DNA from: Thalassospira lucentensis | GTDB lineage: Bacteria > Pseudomonadota > Alphaproteobacteria > Rhodospirillales > Thalassospiraceae | Assembly (NCBI RefSeq): GCF_001613805.1 | Contig: NZ_LPVY01000005.1 | Location: 124,001 to 188,000 of the forward strand | Length of the DNA: 64,000 nt | Direction of reading: 5' to 3' | In this document: positions 53,945-62,764 of the stretch, piece after piece | Layout: every line of letters begins with the position of its first letter | How positions within the stretch are numbered: position 1 is the stretch's first letter | Position numbers and translations under genes: made by a program | The notes under the pieces: generated by a model | What the model saw: the letters and a program-made list of their open reading frames with translations, nothing else | What the model was told of the DNA's origin: nothing | Database searches by the model: none

Positions 53945-55285
53945 TTATTCTTCACGGAATGCACGGGCAAACTGATCGGTTAGCGGTTTGGCAAGATAAC
54001 TGAGTGCGGTGCGCTCCCCCGTCGCAATGAAGGTTTCCACCGGCATACCGGGCATCAAACCTTGACCATCAAGTTTCTTCATCTCACCAGCTGCAATTTT
54101 TACCCGAACATTGTAGTAGGTCTCCCCGGTCAGTTCATCGCGTGACAAATCCGCTGCCACAAAAGAAACCGTTCCGGAAAGCTCCGGCGTGGTACGCTGG
54201 TTAAAGGCGGTAAAACGCAGCATCGCCTTTTGTCCCGAATGAACCTGATCAATGTCGTTTGGGCTGGTCCGAGCTTCGATTACCAGTTCATCCTGATCGG
54301 GGACAATACCCATGATCCGATCCCCGGCTGCAACCACACCGCCAACAGTATGTACCGCCATCTGATAAATCGTTCCCCCATAAGGCGCGCGAATATCGAT
54401 ACGACGCAGCTGGTCGCGCAAGGCAACCTGTTTTTGCATCAATTCTGCCAATTGCTGATCAATGTCGCCCAGTTCAGTCAGAACGTCAGTTTGACGGTCC
54501 CGGTCAAGCTGCAGGATCGACATTTCGGTTTCCGAGATTTGCATACCAGTCGCGGCAATCTGTGCCGTCAGCTCTCCGTGCTTGCCGCCCAGACTGGCAC
54601 GTTCACGGCGTAATGCCGCCACACGGGTAATCGGCACGAGTTGCTTTTTATAAAGCATTTCAAGACCTGCAAGCTCGTCGCGAATATGACGGCTTTCTTC
54701 TTCGTTGGCAGTTTTCTGCGCCTCAAGCCCGACAATCGTCTCCGAAAGCTGCAACAGTTTCTGCTGAAGCTGCGCTTTTTCGCCTTCAAGGCTTCTGCGC
54801 CGTGCTTCGAAAAGCTTTGTTTCGGCCGCGACCAGTTCGGTAACTGTCGTCTCCTTCATCCGAGACATGAACGGATCGGGCACGGTAATGGTTTCAGCAT
54901 CGTTCCGTTCGGCAATCAACCGCATCTTGCGCGCCCGCAAGGCATCAATCTGACTGTCTACAATACCGAGGCTTGCACGCGCCATCGTATCATCCAGCCG
55001 AATCAGAAGATCACCAGCTTGTACCCGATCACCGTCACGTACGTGGATTTCGCCGACAATGCCGCCGTCAGGATGCTGCACATCCTTTACATTGCTTTCG
55101 ACAACCAGCTTGCCGGACGCAACCACCGCCCCGGAGAGACTTGCCATCGCCATCCAGCTTCCCAAACCGATGAACAGCGCCAAAACGGCCGTCACACCAA
55201 ACAGGGTATGGCGGCGTAAACTTTGCAGCGCAGGACTGAGGTCCAAGGCGGTTTTCGACGATGTGTGTAACGATTTTCTGGTCAT
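53945..55285 (-). CDS. hasE: Type I secretion membrane fusion protein, HasE/PrtE-like
   Basis: A 446-residue HlyD-family adaptor: one N-terminal transmembrane segment (HTLFGVTAVLALFIGLGSWMAMASLSGAVVASGKLVVE), a lipoyl-like region VQHPDGGIVGEIHVRDGDRVQAGDLLIRLDDT, a long coiled coil (about residues 100-290) and a C-terminal beta domain (RIDIRAPYGGTIYQMAVHTVGGVVAAGDRIMGIVP). It links the inner-membrane ATPase to an outer-membrane TolC protein, which is not in the window. It overlaps the ATPase gene by four bases. Confidence 0.93.
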   Translation of the reverse strand: MTRKSLHTSSKTALDLSPALQSLRRHTLFGVTAVLALFIGLGSWMAMASLSGAVVASGKLVVESNVKDVQHPDGGIVGEIHVRDGDRVQAGDLLIRLDDTMARASLGIVDSQIDALRARKMRLIAERNDAETITVPDPFMSRMKETTVTELVAAETKLFEARRRSLEGEKAQLQQKLLQLSETIVGLEAQKTANEEESRHIRDELAGLEMLYKKQLVPITRVAALRRERASLGGKHGELTAQIAATGMQISETEMSILQLDRDRQTDVLTELGDIDQQLAELMQKQVALRDQLRRIDIRAPYGGTIYQMAVHTVGGVVAAGDRIMGIVPDQDELVIEARTSPNDIDQVHSGQKAMLRFTAFNQRTTPELSGTVSFVAADLSRDELTGETYYNVRVKIAAGEMKKLDGQGLMPGMPVETFIATGERTALSYLAKPLTDQFARAFREE

Positions 55286-57030
55286 GCGCTTTCTCCAACC
55301 TGGCGCATGGTTTTGCGCAGAATGTCGTCACGCGCACCAAACGCAACCTGTCGCCCGTCCTGAATGACCATCGCCAGATTGACCGTTGCAAGGGCGCCGG
55401 GGCGATGGGCGATCATGATGACAATCGCCCCGCGTTGCCGGGCCAAGCGGACAGATTCAATCAGGGCCTGTTCCCCGGCGCTGTCGAGGCTGGAATTGGG
55501 TTCATCAAGCACAATCAGGAACGGATCACCGAACAGGGCACGTGCCAATCCGATCCGTTGCCTTTGCCCGCCCGATAAAACCACACCGCCACTTCCGACC
55601 AGCGTGTCGTATCCCTTGGGCAGGGACAGGATCATGTCATGCACCCCGGCCGATTGCGCGGCCTTAACGATCGCCGCCGGGTCCGCGTCATGGCGCAGCC
55701 TTGCGATATTGCGCGCGACGGTATCATCAAACAGATCAACATCCTGCGGCAGATAGCCGATATGCGTACCCAGCCGGTCCGGTTCCCAGTGATCAAGCTC
55801 CGCCCCGTCCAGACGAATGGTACCGTTCTGGATCGTTCCGATCCCGACCAGCGCGCGACCGAATGTCGATTTCCCCGATCCGCTGGGTCCGATAATGCCA
55901 AGCCCGTCACCTGCTTTCAAGGTCACGTCACTGATGCGCAACAACACCCGGCCAGGTGCCATCGGCTTGCCCTCCGCCCGCGTTGCAGGGGCCCGAACGA
56001 TCAGATTGGAAACCTGCAGGCTTTTTTGCGGGGCAGGCAGTTCGAGGCGTTCAGACGTTTTTTGTGTATCGGCAAAACAGCGTTCAAGACGATGGCGCGA
56101 TTGACGTGCACCAACAAATCCGCGCCAGTTGCCAATCGCCTGTTCGACCGGAGACAATGCCCGAGCTGTCAGGATTGATGCGGCAACCATCACACCCGGT
56201 GTTACTTCCTGCAGGATCGCCAAATAGGCACCAAGTGCCAGAACACCGGACTGCATCGCAAGGCGAATGACCTTGATATAGGCCGAGAAGGTCGAGTTGA
56301 CGTCGCCGACACCGGTATTGTCGCGCAGATAACGGTCATTCAACCGCGCCCAACAGGCATTGAACGTTCCCTGCATTCCCATGGCGCGAATGGCTTCGGC
56401 GTTGCGGCGACCAGCTTCGACCAGACTGGCCCGTGAAACGGCCTGACGGTTCATGCGTTCAACCTGCTTCCGGGTGGCAAGCTCGCTGATCAGCGTCAGG
56501 ATCACAAGGAGGATACCGCCAACGAGGGCCAAAAAACCAAGCCAAGGATGAAAAACAAAAACGATGCCCAGAAACAGCGGCATCCATGGCATATCACAAA
56601 TCGCGATGGGCCCGGCGCCGCCCAGAAACTGGCGAATCTGATCAAGATCGTTAAGCGGTCTTACGGCTGCGTTATCATTTCGCAGCACCTGATCAAGAGT
56701 GGTTGCCAGCGCCAGCGGTCCGACCTGCTCATCCACCCGCCAGCCGATCCGCACCAGCATACGCGCCCGAAGCGCATCGACAGTGCCCAGAAACAGATAC
56801 AGCGCCAGCATCAAAACCACGAGCGCAACCAGCGTCGGCACACTACGGCTCGCCAGAACCCGGTCATAAACCTGCAGCATGAAAAGCGGCCCGGTCAGCA
56901 TCAGGATATTTGACACACCGCTAAGTGCTGCGACCGACAGGAACGCGCCACGCAAGGATCGAATGGCGGCCGCCAGCGGCGAGGATACGGGCGATTTGCG
57001 CAAATGATGCGAATGGACCTGTTCAAACAC
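55282..57030 (-). CDS. hasD: Type I secretion ABC ATPase/permease, HasD/PrtD-like
   Basis: An about 582-residue exporter with an N-terminal membrane domain (FLSVAALSGVSNILMLTGPLFMLQVYDRVLASRSVPTL) and an ABC domain: Walker A GPSGSGKST, signature VLSGGQRQRIGLARALF and Walker B FLIVLDEPNSSLD. It lacks an N-terminal C39-like domain, as in PrtD/HasD. GTG 57030 is taken as start because the alternative GTG at 57075 lies within an intergenic hairpin. Its position next to a HasA-like gene indicates that hemophore as cargo. Confidence 0.93.
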   Translation of the reverse strand: MFEQVHSHHLRKSPVSSPLAAAIRSLRGAFLSVAALSGVSNILMLTGPLFMLQVYDRVLASRSVPTLVALVVLMLALYLFLGTVDALRARMLVRIGWRVDEQVGPLALATTLDQVLRNDNAAVRPLNDLDQIRQFLGGAGPIAICDMPWMPLFLGIVFVFHPWLGFLALVGGILLVILTLISELATRKQVERMNRQAVSRASLVEAGRRNAEAIRAMGMQGTFNACWARLNDRYLRDNTGVGDVNSTFSAYIKVIRLAMQSGVLALGAYLAILQEVTPGVMVAASILTARALSPVEQAIGNWRGFVGARQSRHRLERCFADTQKTSERLELPAPQKSLQVSNLIVRAPATRAEGKPMAPGRVLLRISDVTLKAGDGLGIIGPSGSGKSTFGRALVGIGTIQNGTIRLDGAELDHWEPDRLGTHIGYLPQDVDLFDDTVARNIARLRHDADPAAIVKAAQSAGVHDMILSLPKGYDTLVGSGGVVLSGGQRQRIGLARALFGDPFLIVLDEPNSSLDSAGEQALIESVRLARQRGAIVIMIAHRPGALATVNLAMVIQDGRQVAFGARDDILRKTMRQVGESA

Positions 57031-57069
57031 GCTGTTTCCATTCCGGAGAAGAAAAAGATAGGATGAGGT

Positions 57070-57138
57070 GGGCACCGCTGTTACGCGGTGCCCTGCATTG
57101 AAAGACCTTGTGCTCGTTCCGCTGCTTGCGGAGCGAGC
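57070..57138 (-). promoter_or_regulatory. Two tandem hairpins between hasA and hasD
   Basis: GGGCACCGC/GCGGTGCCC (57070-57093) is a perfect 9-bp stem; GCTCGTTCCGC/GCGGAGCGAGC (57112-57138) has one mismatch. Neither has an adjoining T run. They could stabilise the hasA 3' end or reduce readthrough into hasD. Confidence 0.6.
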
Positions 57139-57146
57139 CGTCTTCG

Positions 57147-57887
57147 TTAAACGAAGTCGGTCGCGTCGATATCGTTGAAATCGACACCGGTCAGGGTGAT
57201 GGTGCCATTGGCATGGGTGATCAGGGTATCTGCACCGCCGTTGGCCGAAGCAACCGTTACCGAGTTGAAATCGATATCAAGAAGATCGGTGCCATCGGTA
57301 AAATCGGTAACGGTGTCGTCACCGAAATTGCCCGAAGTGTCGAATTCGAAAGTATCCGCACCGCCATTACCGGTCAGGACATCGTCGCCAGCCCAACCAC
57401 CAATGGTGTCATTGCCGGTGCTGCCGTTGATTGCAACACCTTGGGAATCGAATACGGATTCGAGCGTCGTTGTGCTGCCGGTATAGATACCAGTCAAAAC
57501 AGAGTTGGTGTCGCTACCCGAAATGCCCAGGCCAGAAATATCAACCGACGAATCCGTGAATTCGTATTGGCCTGCGCCGCTATCATAGCTAAGCGTGCTA
57601 CCGAACGAGAAACCGTCAAGATCACCCGTAATTGTGTGCGTGCTCAGGTCATAAGCAAAATTGCTTGCCCCCGCCGTTGCAAGAACACCACCGGTATACG
57701 AGCTGCCGCTATCCATATCTGCGGCATAATATTGCGTTCCACCAAATCCACCCGGCAGAGCACCATTGAAAAATGAGCCGTGATTCCCCGAACCAAGCGA
57801 GAAGTTCGCATTAAAATCGTCAAATACCCCATGCAGATCAACACCGTTACCGGACGAATTTGCGCTCAGATCAATCGTAATCGTCAT
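57147..57887 (-). CDS. hasA: HasA-like secreted hemophore with C-terminal RTX repeats
   Basis: A 246-residue secreted heme scavenger without a classical signal peptide. The first about 150 residues resemble HasA (GSFFNGALPGGFGGTQYYA; NFAYDLSTHTITGDLDGFSFGSTLSYD; VDISGLGISG), with candidate heme ligands Tyr79, His84 and His36. Residues about 155-200 form calcium-binding RTX repeats (GSTGNDTIGGWAGDDVLTGNGGADTFEF), and the C-terminus ends in hydrophobic DATDFV, the usual type I secretion end. AGGAG lies before ATG 57887. A Fur-type box precedes it; the exporter genes follow. Confidence 0.88.
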   Translation of the reverse strand: MTITIDLSANSSGNGVDLHGVFDDFNANFSLGSGNHGSFFNGALPGGFGGTQYYAADMDSGSSYTGGVLATAGASNFAYDLSTHTITGDLDGFSFGSTLSYDSGAGQYEFTDSSVDISGLGISGSDTNSVLTGIYTGSTTTLESVFDSQGVAINGSTGNDTIGGWAGDDVLTGNGGADTFEFDTSGNFGDDTVTDFTDGTDLLDIDFNSVTVASANGGADTLITHANGTITLTGVDFNDIDATDFV

Positions 57888-57934
57888 TTTGATTTCTCCT
57901 GTCAGTTTGTTGCCCAACCATTGAACAACAACAT

Positions 57935-57953
57935 GAGAATGACTCTTATTATC
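57935..57953 (-). promoter_or_regulatory. Fur-type box upstream of hasA
   Basis: Minus-strand GATAATAAGAGTCATTCTC agrees with the 19-bp Fur consensus at 15 positions. It lies 48 bases ahead of the hasA start. Confidence 0.7.
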
Positions 57954-58011
57954 CCACAGAGTCAATTGAAAAATATTTTAAAATCAATTACTTAATTGGA
58001 AAACACCGAAT

Positions 58012-58040
58012 AGCCGATCAAGCAAAACACCTGATCGGCT
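58012..58040 (-). terminator. Hairpin after hasR
   Basis: AGCCGATC and GATCGGCT pair around a 13-base loop; only short T clusters follow (ATTCGGTGTTTT). Weak terminator or mRNA-stabilising stem. Confidence 0.5.
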
Positions 58041-58066
58041 GTTGGGAGTTCCGGTATCTGGACGGC

Positions 58067-60802
58067 TTAGAAGTTGCCGCTCAAAGTGACAACAGCAGTC
58101 CGACCAGGAGCAGGTGCGTAGGTCCCGCCAGCCCCTTGCACATAGCCTTCGTCAAACATGTTATTCACTGCAAAACGCAACGTGACATTGTCGTTAACTT
58201 CGTAGGAACTGTAGAAATCGAAGACGCGATATTTGAAATACTCCCCAACGACACTTGAAAGATTCGAACTGCCAAAATTGTCCTGTGGGTAAACGAAGGT
58301 TGCCCGCATCCCCATCACAAGATCACGATCCAAAAGCCGGAATCCGCCATCCAGCGTGTATTTGCGTCTCGGGGTGGCGTAAATTCCGTATAGGTCGCCA
58401 GCATCGCCATAAATCGGATCTCCGACGCCAAGGGGACTTAGCCCGGAATTCGCGTATTGGTCATAATCGGTATCAAGAACGAACGGGTCATAGTCACCTT
58501 GCAGATCCGTATCCGCGAGCGTTAGTGTTCCGCCGAGATAATATCCACCCGCATCATAAGAGAGCTCCATCTCGGTCCCGTTGACATAGACGGGATCTTC
58601 AAGGTTAACCATTGCAGCGGCCTGATTTGAATTAATCAGCAAGCCAGGAATTATGGTGCTCGTTGTTGGCTGGGGCACATAGGCAATTGTCGCGTAATTA
58701 TCAATTTTCGATCTGAAATATGCGACCTTGGCACGGAAACCATCACCTTTCTGAAGAACATTATCAAATTTGAAGTTGACGCCGATCTCCTTGGTTTCGG
58801 ATTCTTCAGCCTTCAAGTTTGCATTCGAATAGAAAGGAATGCCCACGTTCCCGATATGGTCACCACTTAACATCGCTTCCTGAATTGTGGGTGCCCGCAT
58901 GTTTTCGCGATAATTGGCAAAAAACTGAACACCTTCGATAGGTGAAATACTTGCGCCAAAACTTGGCGAGACCTTGCTTTCGGCAAGATCGATATCAAGC
59001 GGCGTTCCGCCATCCGAGCAAAGGTTGCCTGAGGCCGCTGTCGTTTCGCACCAGAAAGCATCACCGTTCAAGTCATAACGATCATATCGAAGACCTCCGG
59101 TAATCTGGAACATATCACTCCAACCATAGGTGGTATTGAGATACCCACCATAGACATTACGCTTGCCGCTTGGCGTGGAACCTTCAACCTGATAGGCAGC
59201 ACCGGCACCACCAAGCCCGCCCATTTCAGCAGTTGTCTTGGCCTTGTCGTGAAAGAATTCCGTGCCGTAATCGATGCTGAAACGACTTAATCCGTCGCCA
59301 ATTTTGTCGAAAGCGAAGTCACTGCGGTTCGCAATATCCGCTCCCGTCGTATCCAACGTATAGCGGTTATCAAACGAGTCCGTCGTAACGGTGCCCGAAC
59401 TATTTACCCGTGCAGGACGAAACTGATGATTTTCGGTTCTGGTCCAGTAAACACCCGAATTAAGGTTGATCAGATCGGATTCCGGATTCCAGTTATGCTT
59501 TGCCGTCAGCGTATGGGTCTCAGTTTCATTGAAATCGGTATAGAGGTTAGTGACATCGTTTGTCTTCGCATAGTCACTTAGGGAGCCAACATAACCGAGG
59601 TTAATCTCCTGATCTTCGGTCAGATATATATTTGCTTTTACCAACCCTGACGTCTGACGCAGAAATGTGTATTCAGGACGCGAGTTTTCTGTCGAATAGT
59701 AATTTCCGTTCCCGGTGGTAAACAGACCCGGATTATGTGCTCCGGCACGGTAATTGCCGATCACTTTGCGGCTAATGGTTGCCGACATGTCAAACTTCGG
59801 CGAAATGCGTGCACCTGCGGATGCATCCCCAGCAAAATCATAGCTGTTGGTTCCATGGCTGATATTGACCTTGCCTCCCCATTCTTCACCCTCATCAAGG
59901 ATATCCTGGGTGTTAAGCGTGCGCATGGTGACAATCCCTGCCGAGGCACCCGCACCACCATTTTGGGTCAGATTGGATTTTTCAATATCGACTTCAGCCA
60001 GCAACGCCGGATCGATATAGACACGTGACGTCGTACCATGTGTTAACTGGTTATAGTTTTGACGTGCACCATCGATGTTGACGTTGACACGGCCCATTTC
60101 CTGCTGACCGCGAACATTCACGGTCAGACCAGGATCACGGGCGTCGTTCGAGATATCCACACCGGCAACATTGTTGAAAATCTCGCGCGCTTCGCGAACG
60201 GGAGACTTGCGCATGCTTTCCTGCGTAATCACCGCTACAGACCCCGGCGTTTCATACACTTCGTCTGGCACTCCATTGGGACCTTGTGCCCTTTTGGCTG
60301 CCGTTACAGTGACTGGTGCCGTAGTGATCGAAGCGTTCTCAGCATCTATCTGACTGGGATCAATTACAGAAATGGCTGTCGAGTTGATAGCATTCCAGAT
60401 CAGGCCACTTTGCGACAACATACGATCAAGAGCCGCACCGGCAGTCATGTCGCCCTGTACGGCGACACTTTGCACCCCGTCAGGCAGCGTTCCGTCAACC
60501 GCCACATCCACGCCTGACGCACGGGAGAAATAGACCAGCGCCGTGGCAAGAGGCTGTGCAGCGATGTCAAATGAATACACATCATTTGACAGGGTCGCAG
60601 CCCCCGTTGCGGCTTGCGCAATTTCAGTTTTGCTGACCTGCTGTGGCATTAGGGGTTGAGCACCCACGGCTAGCGGCATCAAAGCAATCATGCTACTGCC
60701 AAGTGCTGAGAATGCAATTACGCGAACATCCCCCAAAGATGTCCTAGATTTGAGAGCTATTTTGTTGGTGCCGACAATGCGACCCACCCCGTCCGAGAGC
60801 AT
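58067..60802 (-). CDS. hasR: TonB-dependent heme/hemophore receptor HasR with signalling STN domain
   Basis: An about 911-residue outer-membrane receptor. After an extended signal peptide comes an STN (secretin/TonB short N-terminal) domain (YSFDIAAQPLATALVYFSRASGVDVAVDG ... LDRMLSQSGLIWNAI) for signalling to the FecR-type protein. Then come a plug (PGSVAVITQESMRKSPVREAREIFNNVAGVDISNDARDPGLTVNVRGQQEMGRVNVNIDGARQN) and a 22-strand barrel ending in AVVTLSGNF. The motif ENMRAPT and the NPGL element recall the FRAP/NPDL region of heme receptors. AGGAG before ATG 60802 sets the start. Confidence 0.93.
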   Translation of the reverse strand: MLSDGVGRIVGTNKIALKSRTSLGDVRVIAFSALGSSMIALMPLAVGAQPLMPQQVSKTEIAQAATGAATLSNDVYSFDIAAQPLATALVYFSRASGVDVAVDGTLPDGVQSVAVQGDMTAGAALDRMLSQSGLIWNAINSTAISVIDPSQIDAENASITTAPVTVTAAKRAQGPNGVPDEVYETPGSVAVITQESMRKSPVREAREIFNNVAGVDISNDARDPGLTVNVRGQQEMGRVNVNIDGARQNYNQLTHGTTSRVYIDPALLAEVDIEKSNLTQNGGAGASAGIVTMRTLNTQDILDEGEEWGGKVNISHGTNSYDFAGDASAGARISPKFDMSATISRKVIGNYRAGAHNPGLFTTGNGNYYSTENSRPEYTFLRQTSGLVKANIYLTEDQEINLGYVGSLSDYAKTNDVTNLYTDFNETETHTLTAKHNWNPESDLINLNSGVYWTRTENHQFRPARVNSSGTVTTDSFDNRYTLDTTGADIANRSDFAFDKIGDGLSRFSIDYGTEFFHDKAKTTAEMGGLGGAGAAYQVEGSTPSGKRNVYGGYLNTTYGWSDMFQITGGLRYDRYDLNGDAFWCETTAASGNLCSDGGTPLDIDLAESKVSPSFGASISPIEGVQFFANYRENMRAPTIQEAMLSGDHIGNVGIPFYSNANLKAEESETKEIGVNFKFDNVLQKGDGFRAKVAYFRSKIDNYATIAYVPQPTTSTIIPGLLINSNQAAAMVNLEDPVYVNGTEMELSYDAGGYYLGGTLTLADTDLQGDYDPFVLDTDYDQYANSGLSPLGVGDPIYGDAGDLYGIYATPRRKYTLDGGFRLLDRDLVMGMRATFVYPQDNFGSSNLSSVVGEYFKYRVFDFYSSYEVNDNVTLRFAVNNMFDEGYVQGAGGTYAPAPGRTAVVTLSGNF

Positions 60803-60918
60803 TCTTTTTGTCTCCTGAGTCACGAATGCATATTCATGAGATTGCGTCGCATTCGTTTTTTCGTTACTCAGTTAGACGAAGCTCAGATTCAGATATCTGA
60901 CATTCAATGCATTTTTTT

Positions 60919-60937
60919 GATAATAATTTTTATTATC
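60919..60937 (-). promoter_or_regulatory. Fur-type box upstream of hasR
   Basis: GATAATAATTTTTATTATC matches the Fur consensus at 15 of 19 positions; the arms extend to a perfect 10-3-10 repeat (60917-60939). It lies 117 bases before hasR. Confidence 0.75.
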
Positions 60938-60996
60938 AAGTTATTCTGACCGAACCGAAGAATGACATTGATTGGTGATCTTGAATTTTGAGAGGG

Positions 60997-61923
60997 TCAG
61001 ACGGCACGAATGACGGTCAGGTAATCTGTAAACCGATGCACACTGATCGAAAGGACACTGGCCAGAACCGGCAGAACATCCTTTGACCGTTCAAGGTCGA
61101 CTACAAGGGTTACCGGGCGGGATTTGAGTTCTTCGCCGATGATCATGATCTTGCCGTTCTGCCAGCGCTGCAGAACACGAACGACTTCCCCAAGAGGCTG
61201 CCCCATAAAGACAAGCTGGCCGTTCCGCCAGGCCAACTCTGTCGAAATATCAACCTCGTAAGGTCTCCCGATTTGCAAGTCGCCATACCGCACGGCATTT
61301 CCCGCGGCCAATTGCGTTTGCGCGCTACCCAAACGAACAATCAACGGATTTTGTTCAGCGATTACTGTGACATCCCCGTCATAAGCAGCCACGTCGAGCC
61401 TTCCCCCCCGCGACCAGCTTGTGCCACTGGCAGCCGCAACAAAAAAGTCGCTGCCAGTTGCCAGATGATTGAACCAGGCTTCGCCGCGATGAAGTTCGAC
61501 ACCGTTTACCCCATCACGCGCGACATAGGACATCACGGTGTCGCTTGCCAGTTCGGCCTCCACATCACCGGGAAGGGAAAAACGATGCCGTTCACCGGTC
61601 GCAGTCCGTATAACGGCAAAAGGATGATGCGGAGCGAATACCCAACCCGCACCGATAACCACCGCTGCGGCCGTTCCCGTCATAAAGGCGCGTCGGCCGA
61701 CCTTGTTGTCAGTTGATAGATTAAGGCTGGTGCTGCCGCTCCAAAGCCTTTCGATATCGCCAAAAGCCTCAAGATGCGCCGGATCGGCATCGAGCCAGCG
61801 AGCAAACGCCCGACGGTCTTCTTCGGTTTCACTGCCATCAAGCAACAGGGCAAACCAATAGATCGCCTGTTCCGATACAGTATCGGGCAGATTTGCGGCG
61901 TGATTTTCACCTGTCATAGCCAT
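60997..61923 (-). CDS. hasS: FecR-type anti-sigma factor (HasS-like)
   Basis: An inner-membrane anti-sigma factor of about 308 residues. The cytoplasmic N-terminal domain (DUF4880-type) is SEQAIYWFALLLDGSETEEDRRAFARWLDADPAHLEAFGDIERLW; a transmembrane segment follows (AFMTGTAAAVVIGAGWVFA), then a periplasmic FecR domain (TATGERHRFSLPGDVEAELASDTVMSY ... GRLDVAAYDGDVTVIAEQNP). It should receive the signal from the HasR STN domain. ATG 61923 is a choice among several starts (61917, TTG 61977). Confidence 0.9.
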   Translation of the reverse strand: MAMTGENHAANLPDTVSEQAIYWFALLLDGSETEEDRRAFARWLDADPAHLEAFGDIERLWSGSTSLNLSTDNKVGRRAFMTGTAAAVVIGAGWVFAPHHPFAVIRTATGERHRFSLPGDVEAELASDTVMSYVARDGVNGVELHRGEAWFNHLATGSDFFVAAASGTSWSRGGRLDVAAYDGDVTVIAEQNPLIVRLGSAQTQLAAGNAVRYGDLQIGRPYEVDISTELAWRNGQLVFMGQPLGEVVRVLQRWQNGKIMIIGEELKSRPVTLVVDLERSKDVLPVLASVLSISVHRFTDYLTVIRAV

Positions 61924-62027
61924 GAATGCCGGATTCCATGCTTCATTGATCAGATGGTCTTTGCGCGCATCACACAAACACCCCGACTATTGGGACGAAC
62001 CTGATGCGCATATTTCTGATCCGACAT

Positions 62028-62537
62028 TCAATTTTTTTCCGATTTATCCATTGCCTCTTTGACAAGTGTCAGAGCGCGGACCATTCGGCTAAAGGCGGTT
62101 TGCGTCGGAATCCCAAGTTGCTCGCCAATTTCACCATAGGTCTTACCTTCAAGTCGGGCGAGAATGAAAACGGTCCGAAGGTTTTTTGGCAAAGCATTCA
62201 GCGATGCCTGCAACTGTCGTAATTCCTGTCGTGACCATGCGATCTGTTCAGGAGAAGGGGCGTCATCGGCAACGAATTCAAATGCTTTGTCAGGTTCCTG
62301 AACGAAGGTCAGTATCCGTTCCCGCCGGAAATGATCAATCACCAGATTCTGCGCTGTCCTGAACAGATAGGACTGGGCAAATTGCGGATCAGGCAACGAT
62401 GGCGTGGCTACAACCCGAAGGAACGTGTCCTGCACGATATCGTCGGCCATATGCCACGAAAGTTTCCGCCGCTGCACAAAATGCAGCAGTCGGGACCGAT
62501 AGGTACGGAATAGCATGTTGACATCCCAGTGCGTCAC
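62028..62537 (-). CDS. hasI: ECF sigma factor, FecI/HasI-like
   Basis: A 169-residue FecI-type sigma factor. Region 2 is LLHFVQRRKLSWHMADDIVQDTFLRVVATPSLPDPQFAQSYLFRTAQNLVIDHFRRER; region 4 is LNALPKNLRTVFILARLEGKTYGEIGEQLGIPTQTAFSRMVRAL. It should direct transcription of the has genes when the receptor is occupied. A GTG at 62537 with AAGG upstream gives the usual N-terminal length; ATG 62516 is the alternative. A Fur-type box lies about 100 bases upstream. Confidence 0.9.
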   Translation of the reverse strand: MTHWDVNMLFRTYRSRLLHFVQRRKLSWHMADDIVQDTFLRVVATPSLPDPQFAQSYLFRTAQNLVIDHFRRERILTFVQEPDKAFEFVADDAPSPEQIAWSRQELRQLQASLNALPKNLRTVFILARLEGKTYGEIGEQLGIPTQTAFSRMVRALTLVKEAMDKSEKN

Positions 62538-62639
62538 GGCTCGGACCTTTGGAATTATCCGCGTAGAGCTTGATGCAGGTATTTGGCACAAACAGCTTGC
62601 GGCGGCGTCATATCAGCGGAACAACATAAATATCGCACA

Positions 62640-62654
62640 TGACAATCATTCTCA
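62640..62654 (-). promoter_or_regulatory. Fur-type box upstream of hasI
   Basis: On the minus strand TGAGAAT-G-ATTGTCA is a 7-1-7 inverted repeat with one mismatch and matches the Fur core TGATAATNATTATCA closely. Confidence 0.7.
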
Positions 62655-62700
62655 ATTAAAATTTCAACTTATTGAAATTATGTGGTGATGTTGTTCACCC

Positions 62701-62738
62701 AAAAGAAACCCGTGCAAAAGGAGAAACTTTTGCACGGG
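62701..62738 (-). terminator. Terminator downstream of trmB
   Basis: On the minus strand CCCGTGCAAAAG-TTTCTC-CTTTTGCACGGG is a perfect 12-bp stem followed by TTTCTTTT. Confidence 0.9.
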
Positions 62739-62764
62739 CTAGCCAGAACTTCTGCATCAGACGG

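Noticed and set aside
57108..57776. A 222-residue plus-strand frame opposite hasA
   Set aside because: Repetitive RTX codons keep the antisense frame open; the minus-strand protein has a ribosome site, a Fur-type box and a known fold pattern.
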